Below, one piece after another: positions 38,280-48,084 of a stretch of DNA of 64,000 nucleotides. A program made the position numbers and the translations under genes. Numbering within the stretch: the stretch's first letter is position 1; each line of letters begins with the position of its first letter. This DNA comes from DATDIC01 sp963764525 (lineage in GTDB: Bacteria; Pseudomonadota; Alphaproteobacteria; Acetobacterales; Acetobacteraceae), in assembly GCA_963764525.1 (NCBI GenBank), contig CAVXTC010000008.1:1-64000 (forward strand), given 5' to 3'. The notes below the pieces were generated by a model. That model saw only the letters and a list, made by a program, of their open reading frames with translations, searched no databases and was not told the origin of the DNA.

Positions 38280-39532
38280 CCGGGAATCCTCACCGGCAAT
38301 GCGCTGATGCCGTGGATGAAGTTCGAATAGATCCGGCTGGGTTCGGCCACCACCTCGATCATCGGAAAGCGCTTGAGGATTTCTTCCCACATGATCGTCA
38401 GTTGCAGCTCGGCGAGCCGGTCGCCGACGCAGCGGTGAATGCCGAAGCCGAACGACAGATGCTGGCGCGGGCGCGCGCGGTCGATGATGAAACGGTCGGC
38501 ATCGACGATGGCGTCTTCGTCACGGTTGCCGGAGATGTACCACAACACGACCTTGTCGCCCTTGCGGATCTGCTTGCCGCGCAACTCCGCGTCCGCCAGC
38601 GCGGTGCGCCGCATGTGCACGATCGGCGACTGCCAGCGGATGATCTCCGGCACCAGGGTCGGGATCAGACCAGCATTTTCGAGCAGTTTGCGGTATTCGT
38701 CCGGATGGCGCGACAGCGCCCACAGGCCGCCGCTGATCGAGTTGCGCGTGGTGTCGTTGCCGCCGACAATCAGCAGCACCAGGTTGCCGAGGAATTCCTG
38801 TGGTCGCGTGTGCAGGTCCCGGGTGGCTTCATTGTGCGCCAGCATGGAAATAAGGTCGTGACGCGGCGGCGCGTTGACCCGCTCGTTCCACAAGCGGGTG
38901 AACGAGTCCAGGCAATCGGTCAGCACGTTCAGCCGCTTCTCCTCGGAGTCGATCTCTCCGCCAGCCCCGAGATCGGCGGTTGCGACGTCGGACCAGTAAG
39001 TCAGCTTGCGGCGCTCCCCGAACGGGAAATCGAACAGCGTGGCCAGCATCTGCGTCGTGAGTTCGATCGAAACGCGATCGACCCAGTCGAACGTCTCGTT
39101 GCGCGGCAGCCCGTCCAGGATGGCCGCGACGCGGTCGCGGATGATTTCCGCCATGTTCCGCAGGTTGGCGGGGGCAAAGATTGGGCTGACCACGTTGCGC
39201 TGCTCGTCGTGTTTCGGCGGGTCCATCGAGATGAAGCTGGGTCGCCGGAAGTCCATCGGCCGGTCGGTGATGGTGATGCCGCCGAGCCCGGCATCGGACG
39301 AGTAGGTCTGGTGACGGGCCTCGACCTGCATGATGTCCCGGTACCTGGTCACCGACCAGAACGACCCGTACATGCCGTCCTTTGTGTAATGCACCGGGTC
39401 TTCCCGGCGCAGCCGCGCAAAATACGGCGGCCAGATGTCCTTTTGATATAGCCTGGGATCGCTGACGTCGATGCTGTCGAGCGGCATCGATCCGGCGTGC
39501 TCCACGGGATCGAACGGAGCCGGAGCGTTCAT
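38276..39532 (-). CDS. Cytochrome P450, CYP153-like (alkane/fatty acid hydroxylase)
   Basis: 418 residues. The heme ligand is Cys368 in FGFGIHRCVGDRLAE. The I-helix reads LVLLIVGGNDTTRNSISGG, the ExxR region is VPEIIRWQSPIVHMRRTAL, and KGDKVVLWYISGNRDEDAI follows. These boxes, with IDVSDPRLYQKDIWPPYFAR near the start, are those of CYP153 enzymes, which hydroxylate terminal carbons of alkanes and fatty acids. CYP153 needs a ferredoxin and a ferredoxin reductase, but neither is adjacent. Coupled by ATGA overlaps to the LLM gene upstream and the epoxide hydrolase downstream. The frame is intact. Confidence 0.9.
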   Translation of the reverse strand: MNAPAPFDPVEHAGSMPLDSIDVSDPRLYQKDIWPPYFARLRREDPVHYTKDGMYGSFWSVTRYRDIMQVEARHQTYSSDAGLGGITITDRPMDFRRPSFISMDPPKHDEQRNVVSPIFAPANLRNMAEIIRDRVAAILDGLPRNETFDWVDRVSIELTTQMLATLFDFPFGERRKLTYWSDVATADLGAGGEIDSEEKRLNVLTDCLDSFTRLWNERVNAPPRHDLISMLAHNEATRDLHTRPQEFLGNLVLLIVGGNDTTRNSISGGLWALSRHPDEYRKLLENAGLIPTLVPEIIRWQSPIVHMRRTALADAELRGKQIRKGDKVVLWYISGNRDEDAIVDADRFIIDRARPRQHLSFGFGIHRCVGDRLAELQLTIMWEEILKRFPMIEVVAEPSRIYSNFIHGISALPVRIPG

Positions 39533-40579
39533 GGCGTTCCTCGCGGGGTCATTCGTATTGGCTTATCCACAATGACATGTTCCGCGGGGCCTCGCGAGCG
39601 GGTCAGGTCCTTCAGCAGCGGCATCACCTCCGCGGCGAACCATTCGATCTGCCGATCACGCTGCTCATACGGTCCGAGCAGGTCCAGGATCACGTGCCGC
39701 ACGCCGGCCGCATGAAACTCCCGAATGCGCGCTGCCACGTCCGCGGGCGGACCCAGCGCGCAATAGCGCTGCGCCGGCCTGCGGAAGTCCATCGCGTAGC
39801 GTACCGACAGCGTCTCGGTCGCCGCGCCGAGCGCCTTGTCGTACGTGTCGTCCAGTCGGGCGAACAGCAGGTGTCCCGTGCCGAAGCAATCCACGGCGCG
39901 GCCCGCATCCGCGGAGGCAGTTGCGATTTTCTCCAGCGCGTCGCGGTACATTTCTGGTGTAACGACATACGACAGGTAGCCGTCGCCGATCCGCCCGGCG
40001 CGCCGCAGCGCCGCATCGGACCGTCCGCCCAGCCAGATCGGCGGCCCGCCGGACTGGCGCGGCGGTGGGCTCATCGTTGTTTCGGCGAACGGGCCGTAGA
40101 ACCGGCCGTGATGGCTGACCGGCTCGCCGGACCAGAATTTGCGGAGCACGGCGATGGATTTCGGCCAGCCGCGCTCCACGCTCGTTGCGCGGCACGCCGC
40201 AGGCTTCGTATTCCCGGGGAAATTCGCCGCCGACGCCAACGCCAAAGATCATCCGCCCTTCGGTCAGGTGATCCAGCGTGGAGACCTGCTTGGCCACCGG
40301 TGCCGGGTGTCGCAGCGGCAGCAGATAGACCGAGGTGCCGAGCAGCAGCCTCCGGCTGATCACCGCTGCCTGCGCCAGTTGCAGCAGCGGATCGAACACC
40401 GGCACCGGGAACGAGATGTGATCGCCGACCCAGAGCGAATCGTATCCGGCGCGGTCCACCAGCTCCACCAGCGCGACCAGTTGGTCGATCGTCGGCTGCC
40501 ACGGCGCGCTTGCCGGCTCGGTTCGCCGGTGGATGGTCTGGATGCCGATGCGCAGTTGGGAGTCCAGCTTCAGGTCCAT
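39529..40579 (-). pseudogene. LLM-class (luciferase-like) flavin monooxygenase, one frameshift
   Basis: The ATG at 40579 gives LDSQLRIGIQTIHRRTEPAS, then YDSLWVGDHISFPVPVFDPL and LDHLTEGRMIFGVGVGGEFP, the luciferase-like TIM barrel. An extra base near 40170 shifts the frame to SIAVLRKFWSGEPVSHHGRF, SGGPPIWLGGRSDAALRRAG and IGDGYLSYVVTPEMY. It ends at 39529, with its stop inside the P450 start. These enzymes use FMNH2 or F420; the cofactor cannot be decided. First gene of a three-gene coupled operon, probably for oxidation of a hydrophobic substrate. Confidence 0.85.
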
Positions 40580-40664
40580 GATCGGGTCCGTCCTGCCATG
40601 CCCGATGTTGCCTGCCCGGCCGCTGACCGCCAAGCTTGCTGGCGCAACCGGAGCGGAGCGTGCG
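40580..40664. promoter_or_regulatory. Divergent promoter region
   Basis: An 85-bp gap between two divergently oriented starts (LLM operon, minus; enoyl-CoA hydratase, plus) must hold both promoters or a shared operator. No clear -10/-35 pair is visible; the hydratase has ggag about 10 bp before its ATG. Confidence 0.4.
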
Positions 40665-41447
40665 ATGCCTGACCTGACCGAAACCATCGCTGATGGCGTC
40701 GCCGTGTTGACGCTGAACCGCCCGGACCGGCTGAACGCCTTGTCGCAGGAGATGCTGCGTGGGTTGCACGCCGCGCTGACCCGTCTTGGCGCCGACGACG
40801 CGGTAGGGGCGATCGTCATCAGCGGCGCCGGCCGCGCCTTCTGCGCCGGTGGCGACGTGAAGGACATGGCGAGCCGCGGTCACCATACGTTCGAGCAGCG
40901 CATCGACCGGCTGAACCGCATGCACGAGCTGCCGCAGCTCATGCGCCGGCTGCCCAAGGTGATTATTGCGATGGTGAACGGCGTGGCGATCGGCGCCGGG
41001 CTTGGCCTGGCGATGGCGTGCGATTTACGGCTGGCAGGACGTTCGGCCCGCTTCGGCACCGGTTTTGCCGGCATCGCCTACTCCGGCGATTTTGGCGGTT
41101 CGTGGCTGCTGACCCGGCTGGTGGGCCCGGCGAAAGCGCGCGAGCTTTACCTGCTGGGCGAGATCATCGACGCCGATGAAGCCGCGCGGACCGGTCTGGT
41201 GACGCGCACCGTGGATGACGCGGTGCTGGCGGATGAAACCATGGCGATGGCGCGTCGGCTGGCAGGCGGCCCATTGCTTGCGTATGCGTATATGAAGAAG
41301 AACCTGCACGCCGCCGAAACAGAGCCGTTGGCCGCGGTGTGCGACTTGGAGGCGGTGCACCAGGCGCGCACCGGGCTTTCCGACGATCACCGGGAGGCGG
41401 TGGCGGCGTTCGCAGAAAAGCGGCGGCCGGTGTTTACCGGACGGTGA
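40665..41447 (+). CDS. Enoyl-CoA hydratase/isomerase family protein
   Basis: A crotonase-fold protein of 260 residues that acts on acyl-CoA thioesters. The first oxyanion loop is AFCAGGDVKDMASRGHH and the second is MVNGVAIGAGLGLAMACDLR. FGTGFAGIAYSGDFGGSWLL and RLVGPAKARELYLLGEIIDA continue the fold. The usual catalytic Glu positions are not both obvious (GFAGIAYSGDF), so it may be an isomerase or a dehalogenase-like member rather than a hydratase. Divergent from the LLM/CYP153 operon, which suggests a joint degradative pathway. Confidence 0.88.
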   Translation: MPDLTETIADGVAVLTLNRPDRLNALSQEMLRGLHAALTRLGADDAVGAIVISGAGRAFCAGGDVKDMASRGHHTFEQRIDRLNRMHELPQLMRRLPKVIIAMVNGVAIGAGLGLAMACDLRLAGRSARFGTGFAGIAYSGDFGGSWLLTRLVGPAKARELYLLGEIIDADEAARTGLVTRTVDDAVLADETMAMARRLAGGPLLAYAYMKKNLHAAETEPLAAVCDLEAVHQARTGLSDDHREAVAAFAEKRRPVFTGR

Positions 41448-41486
41448 TCCCCTCCCCTTGTGGGAGGGGGCAGGGGGAGGGGTTCG
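41448..41486. repeat. GC-rich palindromic dispersed repeat (type 1)
   Basis: cccctccccttgtgggaggg followed by ggcagggggaggggttcg, in the short gap between the stops of the hydratase gene (plus) and dppF (minus). The hairpin could also serve as a bidirectional transcription stop, though no U-tract is present. Confidence 0.65.
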
Positions 41487-41495
41487 AGCGACCCG

Positions 41496-42468
41496 TCACA
41501 AAACATCGTCCCGGATGCAGGCCGTCGCGTGGCCGTCGGCGACGTTGCGCAGCGGCGGCACGCGCTTGCGCACAGGCCGGCAGCGCGTAACGGCATCGCG
41601 TGCGGAACACGCAGCCGGAGGGCGGATTGGCCGGGCTGGGCGGGTCGCCTTCCAGCAGGATGCGGCGGCCGGTCGCCCCGGTGCCGGGTTCCAGCACCGC
41701 CGACAGCAGCGCTTCCGTGTACGGATGGCGCGGGACGGCGATACAGATCGTGCGCCGCGGCGGTTTCCATCACGCGGCCCAGGTACAGCACGATCACCCG
41801 ATCGGAGAGGTATTCCACCACCGCCAGGTCATGCGCGATGAACAGCATCGCCAGCCCGAGCCGGCGATTGCAGTTCCGACAGCAGATTGACGATCTGTGC
41901 CTGCAACGACACGTCCAGCGCCGAGACCGCCTCATCGGCCACGATCAGCGCCGGCTCCAGCGCCAGCGCGCGGGCGATGCCGATGCGCTGGCGCTGGCCG
42001 CCGGAGAACTGGTGCGGATAGCGGCGCAGCGCATCGGCCGGCAGCCCGACCAGCGCGCAACAGTTCCGCCGCGCGTTCGCCGCGGTCGGCGCGACCTCGG
42101 CCGATGCCGTGGATCGCCAGCGGCTCGGTCAGGATCGCCTCAACCGTCATGCGCGGATCGAGCGATCCGAACGGGTCCTGGAAGATCGGCTGCACACGGC
42201 GGCGGAACGGTTTCAACCGGCGTTCCGGCAGCGCGGTCACATCGTTCCCGGCGAACATGATCGCCCGGCGGTCGGTTCGACCAGGCGCAGCACGGCGTTG
42301 CCGATCGTGGTCTTGCCGGAGCCGGATTCGCCAACCAGCCCGACAACCTCCCGCGGCCGATATCGAACGATACGTCATCGACCGCGCGGATCGGCCGGCC
42401 GCGCGCCAGCAGGCCGCCGGCGGAGAAATGCACCGACAGGTGCGGATTTCCAGCAGCGGCGCGGTCAT
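41496..42468 (-). pseudogene. dppF: Peptide ABC transporter ATP-binding protein DppF-like, frameshifted
   Basis: The second ATPase of an oligo/dipeptide importer. From 42468 in several frames: VDDVSFDIGRG, Walker A context GESGSGKTTIGNAVLR (by repair), LPERRLKPFRRRVQPIFQDP, FGSLDPRMTVEAILTEPLAI, the ABC signature region FSGGQRQRIGIARAL (by repair), RLGLAMLFIAHDLAVVEYLS and DRVIVLYLGRVMETAAAHDL. The C-terminal oligopeptide-binding extension with NPPSGCVFRTRCRYALPACA ends at 41496. Five or more single-base indels. Start overlaps the dppD stop. Confidence 0.8.
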
Positions 42469-43480
42469 GCGGCTTCGATGTCCCGCCAGCGCAGGCAGCG
42501 CACGTCATGCGCTCGGACCGCACGGCTCCAGCGCCGGTTCGCGCGCATCGCACAGCCCTGGCCGGAAGAAACCGCAGCGCGGATGAAACGCGCAACCGGC
42601 AGGCAGGTGCGCGAGGTCCGGCACGTTGCCGGGTATCGTTGCCAACGGTCCCGCCGCGCGGTCCTGCCCGAGCCGCGGCACCGCGCGCAGCAGCCCCATC
42701 GTGTAGGGCATGCGCGGCGTGGCGAACACCGCATGGCGCGGCTCCTGCCTCCACACACTGGCCGGCATACATCACCAGCACCCGATCGGCGATCTCCCCG
42801 GCGACGCCGAGATTGTGGGTGACGAAGATCATCGCCATGCCCAGTTCCCGTTGCAACCGGCGCAGCAAATCCAGGATCTGCGCCTGCACGGTGACATCGA
42901 GCGCGGTGGTCGGCTCATCGGCGATCAGCAGCGCCGGGCGGCAGGCCAGCGCCATGCCGATCATCGCCCGCTGGCGCATGCCGCCGGAAAGCTCGTGCGG
43001 ATAGGAATCCAGCCGCGCCGCCGGATCGGGAATGCCGAGCAGCGCCAGCATCTCGGTCGCACGCGCCCGCGCCGCCCGCGGCGAGACGGATTCGTGGAAC
43101 TGCACGGCTTCGATGATCTGCTCGCCGATCGTGTACACCGGGTTCAGCGAGGTCATCGGCTCCTGGAAGATCATGGCGATCTCGGCGCCGCGGATGCGCT
43201 GCATGTCGCGCTGCTCCAGCCGGGCCATGTCGCGCACCGTGCCGATCCTTGCAGGCCAGCCGCATGCGCCGCCGGACAGCACGCGTCCCGCCGGGCGCGG
43301 CAGCAGGCCCATCAGCGCCAGGCAGGTGACGGATTTGCCGGACCCGGACTCACCCACAATGACCAGCGTCTCGCCTCGTTGCAGAGAAAACGACAGGTCG
43401 CGGACCACCTGCAGGATGCCGCCGCGATCCGGCGAAGCCGACCGTACAGGCCGCTGACTTCCAGCAGCGGCTTCGCTCAT
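42465..43480 (-). pseudogene. dppD: Peptide ABC transporter ATP-binding protein DppD-like, frameshifted
   Basis: The start at 43480 reads MSE; one extra g shifts the frame and later indels restore VVRDLSFSLQRGETLVIVGE. Walker A is GESGSGKSVTCLALMGLL. AEIAMIFQEPMTSLNPVYTI carries the Q-loop, SYPHELSGGMRQRAMIGMAL the ABC signature, and PALLIADEPTTALDVTVQAQ Walker B. The H-loop is MIFVTHNLGVAGEIADRVLV. The C-terminal GCAFHPRCGFFRPGLC is the oligopeptide-transporter extension. Overlaps both neighbours by ATGA. About 335 residues once repaired. Confidence 0.85.
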
Positions 43481-44359
43481 TCGCGGCGGCTGCGGGTCGG
43501 CGTAGTCGCGCAATGCGTCGCCGATCAGGTTGAAGCCGAGCACGACGACGAAGATCGCCAGCCCGGGGAAGGTGGCGATCCACCAGGCGGACAGGAAATA
43601 GTCGTGGCCATCCGGCAAGCATCGCGCCCCAGTCCGCCGCCGGCGGCTGCGCACCCAGGCCGAGGAACGCCAGCCCGGCGGTTTCCACCACCACCGAGCC
43701 GGCCTGCAACGTCGCCAGCACCAGCACCGGCGTGAAGCAGTTCGGCAGCACGTGGCGCAGCATCAGGCCGTGTCCGGCAGCTGCCCAGCGCGCGGGCGGC
43801 GCGCACGTAATCGGCGCTGCGCACCGCCAGCACCTGGCCGCGCATCATCCGCGCGTATTGCGGCGTATAGACGATGCCGATCGCGATCAGCGCGTTGGTC
43901 AGGCTGGGGCCGAGCGCGGCGACGATGATCAGCGCCAGCAGCAGATAGGGAAACGCCAGCAGCACATCGACGATGCGCATGATCAGCGGCATCGACCGCT
44001 CCGCCGACGAAGCCGGCCACCAGCCCATGCACCCCGCCGGCACCGAGCGCGATCCCGTCGGCAACGACGATCGCCAGCAGCGCGTCGCGGGTGCCGTACA
44101 GCACCCGGCTGAACACGTCGCGCCCATACTGGTCCGCACCGAACAGATGATCGAGCGAGGGCGCCGACAGCGCGCTGGACAGGTCCTGGTCGGTCGGATC
44201 GTATGGCGAGACCAACGGCGCCAGGATGGTCAGCGCCAGGAAACCAGCACCAGGATCGCCAGCCGATCGCGCACGCGTGCCGCGGCGCAGCAGGGCGGTC
44301 GCAGCCTCGCCGCGCCGGGCTTTCGGACGATCGGGCGCGCGGGCGACCGAGACGCTCAC
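43477..44359 (-). pseudogene. dppC: Peptide ABC transporter permease DppC-like, frameshifted
   Basis: The GTG start at 44359 overlaps the dppB stop. After an Arg-rich cytoplasmic N-terminus and an indel near 44245 come LALTILAPLVSPYDPTDQDL, LSAPSLDHLFGADQYGRDVF and SRVLYGTRDALLAIVVADGI. Later frames hold PLIMRIVDVLLAFPYLLLAL, IVYTPQYARMMRGQVLAVRS, MLRHVLPNCFTPVLVLATLQ (the EAA-type loop contacting the ATPase) and AGLAFLGLGAQPPAADWGAM. These are the standard DppC blocks. About five indels. Ends inside the start of dppD. Confidence 0.82.
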
Positions 44360-45366
44360 GCCCGGCGGATCCTGGGATCGAGAAAGCTGTAGCTGAGATC
44401 GACGACCAGGTTCACCAGCACGAACACCACGGCGATGAACAGCGCGCCGGCCTGCACCACGGGGTAGTCGCGCGACAGGATGGAATCGACCATCAGCCGC
44501 CCGAGCCCGGGCAGCGAAAAGATGGTTTCGGTCAGCACCGCGCCGGACAGCAGCAGGCCGAGTTGCAGCCCGATCACCGTCACCACCGGGATCAGCGCGT
44601 TGCGCAGCACGTGGCGCACGGATGACACGCCGCGCCGGCAGGCCCTTCGCCCAGGCGGTGCGCACATGATCCTGGGTGAGCACCGCCAGCATCTCGGACC
44701 GGGTGATGCGCGTGATCAGCGCCAGCGGAACGGTGGCCAGCGTGCAGGCCGGCAGCAGCAGATGGCGCAGGCTTCGAGGATCATCTCGCGGCTGCCCGGT
44801 GAGCAGCGCGTCGATCACGCTCATGCCGGTGACGATGCGGCGGCTGAAAGTTCGCGGCGGCATCTGGCCGCCGATCGGCAGCCAGCCCAGGATGCCGCCG
44901 AACAGCAGCAGCAGCATCAGGCCGAGCCAGAAGATCGGCATCGACACGCCGAGCAGGCTGCCGGTCAGCACGCGTGTTATCGAGCCAGGAATTGGGCCGC
45001 AGCGCGGCCACCACGCCGAGCGGTACGCCGACGAGCGTGGCGATCGACAGCGACGCAAGCGTGAGCTGCAAGGTGACCGGAAACGCGGTCAGCACGTCGT
45101 CGAAGGCCGGATGGTTGGTCTGCAGCGAGATGCCGAAATCGCCGTGCAGCGCCCCGGCGGCGAAGCGCGCGTATTGGACCCAGATCGGCCGGTCGATGCC
45201 GAGCTGCGCGCGCAGGCGCGCCAGCGATTGCGGCGTGGCGTGATCGCCCAGCAGCATCTGCGCGACGTCGCCGGGCAGGACGTGCATCAGCAGGAAGACG
45301 ATAATGCTGACGCCGACGATGACCAGCAGAAGCTGCCCAAGCCGTCCTGCCGATCGTCGCGATCAT
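44356..45366 (-). pseudogene. dppB: Peptide ABC transporter permease DppB-like, frameshifted
   Basis: The start MIATIGRTAWAA at 45366 is followed, after indels, by MHVLPGDVAQMLLGDHATPQ, LARLRAQLGIDRPIWVQYAR, HGDFGISLQTNHPAFDDVLT, FPVTLQLTLASLSIATLVGV, SMPIFWLGLMLLLLFGGILG, LATVPLALITRITRSEMLAV and RHVLRNALIPVVTVIGLQLG, ending YSFLDPRIRRA at 44356. This is the classical DppB permease with six helices. At least four indels. The ATG overlaps the SDR stop. Confidence 0.83.
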
Positions 45367-46126
45367 TTTCCTCCGTCCACGCTGAGCGTCTGGCCGGTGA
45401 TCCAGCCGGCGTGGTCGGACGGCGAGGAACAGGACGGCGTTGGCGATGTCCTCCGGCGCTGCCGAGCCGGCGCAGCGCGATGCGTTCGATCAGGCGGCGC
45501 TGGCCTTCTTCGCCGTACGACTGCCACTGCTTCTCGCTGCTCGGGTTGCTGCGGACGAAACCGGGGGCGACGCTGTTCACGGTGATGCCGAATGGGCCGA
45601 GCTCGTGGGCAAGCTGGCGGGTGAGGCCGATCTCGCCGGCCTTGGCGGAGGCGTAGGCCTGGATGCCGGTCAGGCTGATCCCGAGGCCGGCGCCCGAGGA
45701 AATCGTCGACGATGCGTCCTCCGCCGGCGCGCTTCATGGCCGGAGCGACCGCCTGGGCGCACCAGAAGGCGCCGGTCAGGTTCACTTCGATGATGGCGCG
45801 CCAGTCGTGTTCCGTGATCTCCTCCAGCGGGCGGCCGACCTGGCCGACGACGCCGCCGGCGCTGTGCACCAGGATGTCGATGCGGCCGGTCTGCTGTTCC
45901 ACGGTTTGCGCCAGCGCCTGCACGGCGGCGCGGTCGGTCACGTCCAGCCGGTGCGGCGCGGCAGCGATCGCCGGCGAGGCGGGCGGTTTCGGCGAGTTCG
46001 TCGGCAAGGATGTCGGTGGCCCAGACCTGGGCGCCGAGCGCGGCGAGCTGGCACGCGATCGCCCGGCCGAAGCCGTGCGCGGCGCCGGTGACGATGGCGG
46101 TGCGGCCATTGAAAGTCGATGTTCAT
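45363..46126 (-). pseudogene. SDR-family dehydrogenase/FabG-like, frameshifted
   Basis: The start MNIDF at 46126 is followed after an indel by the NAD(P) motif GAAHGFGRAIACQLAAL (by repair). The readable frames give PHRLDVTDRAAVQALAQTVE, GRIDILVHSAGGVVGQVGRP, EHDWRAIIEVNLTGAFWCAQ, the Tyr/Lys region (IQAYASAKAGEIGLT, by repair), NSVAPGFVRSNPSSEKQWQS and ITGQTLSVDGGK. It is a short-chain dehydrogenase of about 250 residues with an unknown substrate. Coupled to panE upstream and dppB downstream through 4-bp overlaps, so it should act on what the transporter imports. Confidence 0.8.
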
Positions 46127-47142
46127 GCCGGCATCGCCCGGCCAGCTCGTCCAGATTCGCCCATGTGCATCGGTCGCGTTCCCTGCTCGATCTCGTGGAT
46201 CATCGCGATCAGCCGCGCGGTGATCGGTGCGTCCGTTCCGTGTTGCCGCGCGGTGGTTACGATCGGTCCGAGCTGCGGGTCAGCCTCGGTCTTGCGCTTG
46301 CGGACCGCCAGGTCGCGCCAGATGCCGCTATGGGATTTGGCGGAATGGCGGTTGTGCTCCACCAGCGCGTCCAGCGAACGGCCGGCGCTCGTCGTTCGAC
46401 GCATAGGCGGCGGGGTCGAAGCCGTCGAACGGCTCCGGCCTGATGTCGGCGCGGGCGGCGACGGCCAGCACTTCGCGTGCCAGGGCGATGAACAGCGGCC
46501 GGTGCGCGGGCGAGGCCAGGCAGTCGGCCATCGATTCGTTGGTCAGGGCGGTGGCGAACAGCATCGCGCCATAGGCCAGCTTGGCCCAGAGATAGCCCCA
46601 GATATTACCGGTCAGCACGGCGCGGTCATCGAACTGCAGCAGCATAGCATGCAGCCGCTTGCCGCGTCGGCGTGATGCGGCCGTCGATCTCGCCGACCAC
46701 CACGGCGCCGCGCCCGCCGTACTGCACCACGCCGGGTTCCATATAGTCGGCGCCGAAATTGACGAACGCGCCGACCGTCCGCGCCGGACCGACGATCCCG
46801 GCGATCACCCGCTCGTTCAGCCCGTTCTGCACGGAGACGATACAGCCGTCATCCGCCAGATGCGGCGCAATGATCGCGCGCCGCCGCTTCGCGTGTCCTG
46901 CGCTTTCACGCACAGCAGCACGGTATCGAACGGGCCGTGCACGGCGTCCGGCGTGACCGCGCGGGCCGGCGCGGTGAATTCCCGCACGGGCCCGATGATC
47001 TTCAGGCCGTGCCGCGTTGATGCGCGCCACGTGATCCGCCGCGCGATCGACGAACAGCACATCGTGCCCGGCGCGCGCCAGATGCGCGCCGAGCGTGCCG
47101 CCGATCGCGCCGGCGCCCCAGACGGATCGCACCGCTGCTCAT
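46123..47142 (-). pseudogene. Ketopantoate reductase (PanE/ApbA)-like protein, frameshifted
   Basis: From 47142, after an early indel: WGAGAIGGTLGAHLARAGHD with the Rossmann GxGxxG, then VLFVDRAADHVARIN. Later frames give GCIVSVQNGLNERVIAGIVG, RTVGAFVNFGADYMEPGVVQ and NIWGYLWAKLAYGAMLFATA, where the catalytic Lys sits in the family context WxKL. The end reads QHGTDAPITARLIAMIHEIE. At least four indels; about 335 residues once repaired. In this operon it more likely reduces a catabolic 2-oxo acid than serves pantothenate synthesis, which is inference. Confidence 0.78.
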
Positions 47143-47843
47143 CGCCAGCCGTCCGCGATCAGCGCGCGGGTTTCTTCCACCGCCACGGCCCAGATCGCCA
47201 GCATGTCCTCATCGGGGCGCTGATAGCGCCCGCCGTAATTGCCGTCGCCGATCAGCGCGCGCATCCGCGGCGGGATCGAGCAGGCGGGCATCGGTCGATG
47301 TCGATCATCGGTCTTGGCTCCTTCGGCATTGCGACCCCCGGCAGGCGCGTCCAGGGGAAGTTCTCCATCCAGGAGGCGTGGCTGGCCACCGGGTCGATCT
47401 GCTGCACCTTGGCCCAGGTGCGCGGCGCGTTCCACCAGTTGTGGAAGCGCACGGTGACATCGGGATGCGCGGCCATCCACTCGACCGCGAAACCCTGCGC
47501 CGGCGCGTTGCCGCCATGGCCGTTGACCAGCAGGATGCGGCGGAATCCGTGCCGCGCCAGGCTGTCCAGCACGTCGCCGATCACGCGCCAGGTAGGTAGC
47601 GATCCGCAACGATACCGTGCCGGGGAAGGCGGCGAAATGCGGCGTGATTCCATAGGCCAGGACGGGGAAGACCGGAACGCCCAGCGGTTCGGCGGCCTCG
47701 GTCGCGACGCGTTCGGACAGGATGCTATCGACCGAAAGGCTAAGGTGCGCATGCTGTTCGGTGCTGCCGAGCGGCACGACGGCACGGTCGTCGTTGCGAA
47801 GGTAGTCTTCCACCTGGCGCCAGTTCATTTCTGTTATGCGCAT
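47139..47843 (-). pseudogene. Creatininase-family amidohydrolase, frameshifted
   Basis: The ATG at 47843 gives MRITEMNWRQVEDYLRNDDR and VVPLGSTEQHAHLSLSVDSI, where Glu, His and Asp are the metal ligands of the creatininase fold. PVLAYGITPHFAAFPGTVSL leads, after an indel near 47590, to RRILLVNGHGGNAPAQGFAV with the HGGN motif. The end GDGNYGGRYQRPDEDMLAIW returns in the first frame. Family members hydrolyse creatinine, formamides or cyclic amides. First gene of a seven-gene operon ending in a peptide transporter, so a cyclic or modified amide substrate is possible. Confidence 0.8.
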
Positions 47844-47908
47844 TTACCCCTCCGCTGGGACCGGATCGGTGTTGGAACCGGCCTGGGCTTTTGCGCTATT
47901 GTAGGCGC

Positions 47909-48082
47909 ATGACAGCTCCGACACCACTCATCGAGGACGATGAAGTCGAAGCACGCGCGCTTGCGGCGGCAATCGCTGAATCAGATGCCGATCCCCGTAC
48001 CGTCCCGCACGAGAAAGTGCGCGGCTGGCTGCTGCGACTTGCCGGCGGTGAATTCGAGGCTCCGCCACCCGAACCGCACTGA
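47909..48082 (+). CDS. Putative type II antitoxin of a ParE pair
   Basis: 57 residues from the ATG at 47909: acidic and Ala-rich (DDEVEARALAAAIAESDADP) followed by EKVRGWLLRLAGGEFEAPPP. Size, charge and position directly before a RelE/ParE toxin gene fit an antitoxin. The DNA-binding part is not recognisable as a known fold, so the call rests mainly on context. Confidence 0.6.
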   Translation: MTAPTPLIEDDEVEARALAAAIAESDADPRTVPHEKVRGWLLRLAGGEFEAPPPEPH

Positions 48083-48084
48083 GG

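Noticed and set aside
41448..41486. A dedicated bidirectional terminator between the hydratase and dppF
   Set aside because: The hairpin is a copy of a dispersed repeat found also inside genes and lacks a U tract, so termination cannot be claimed.
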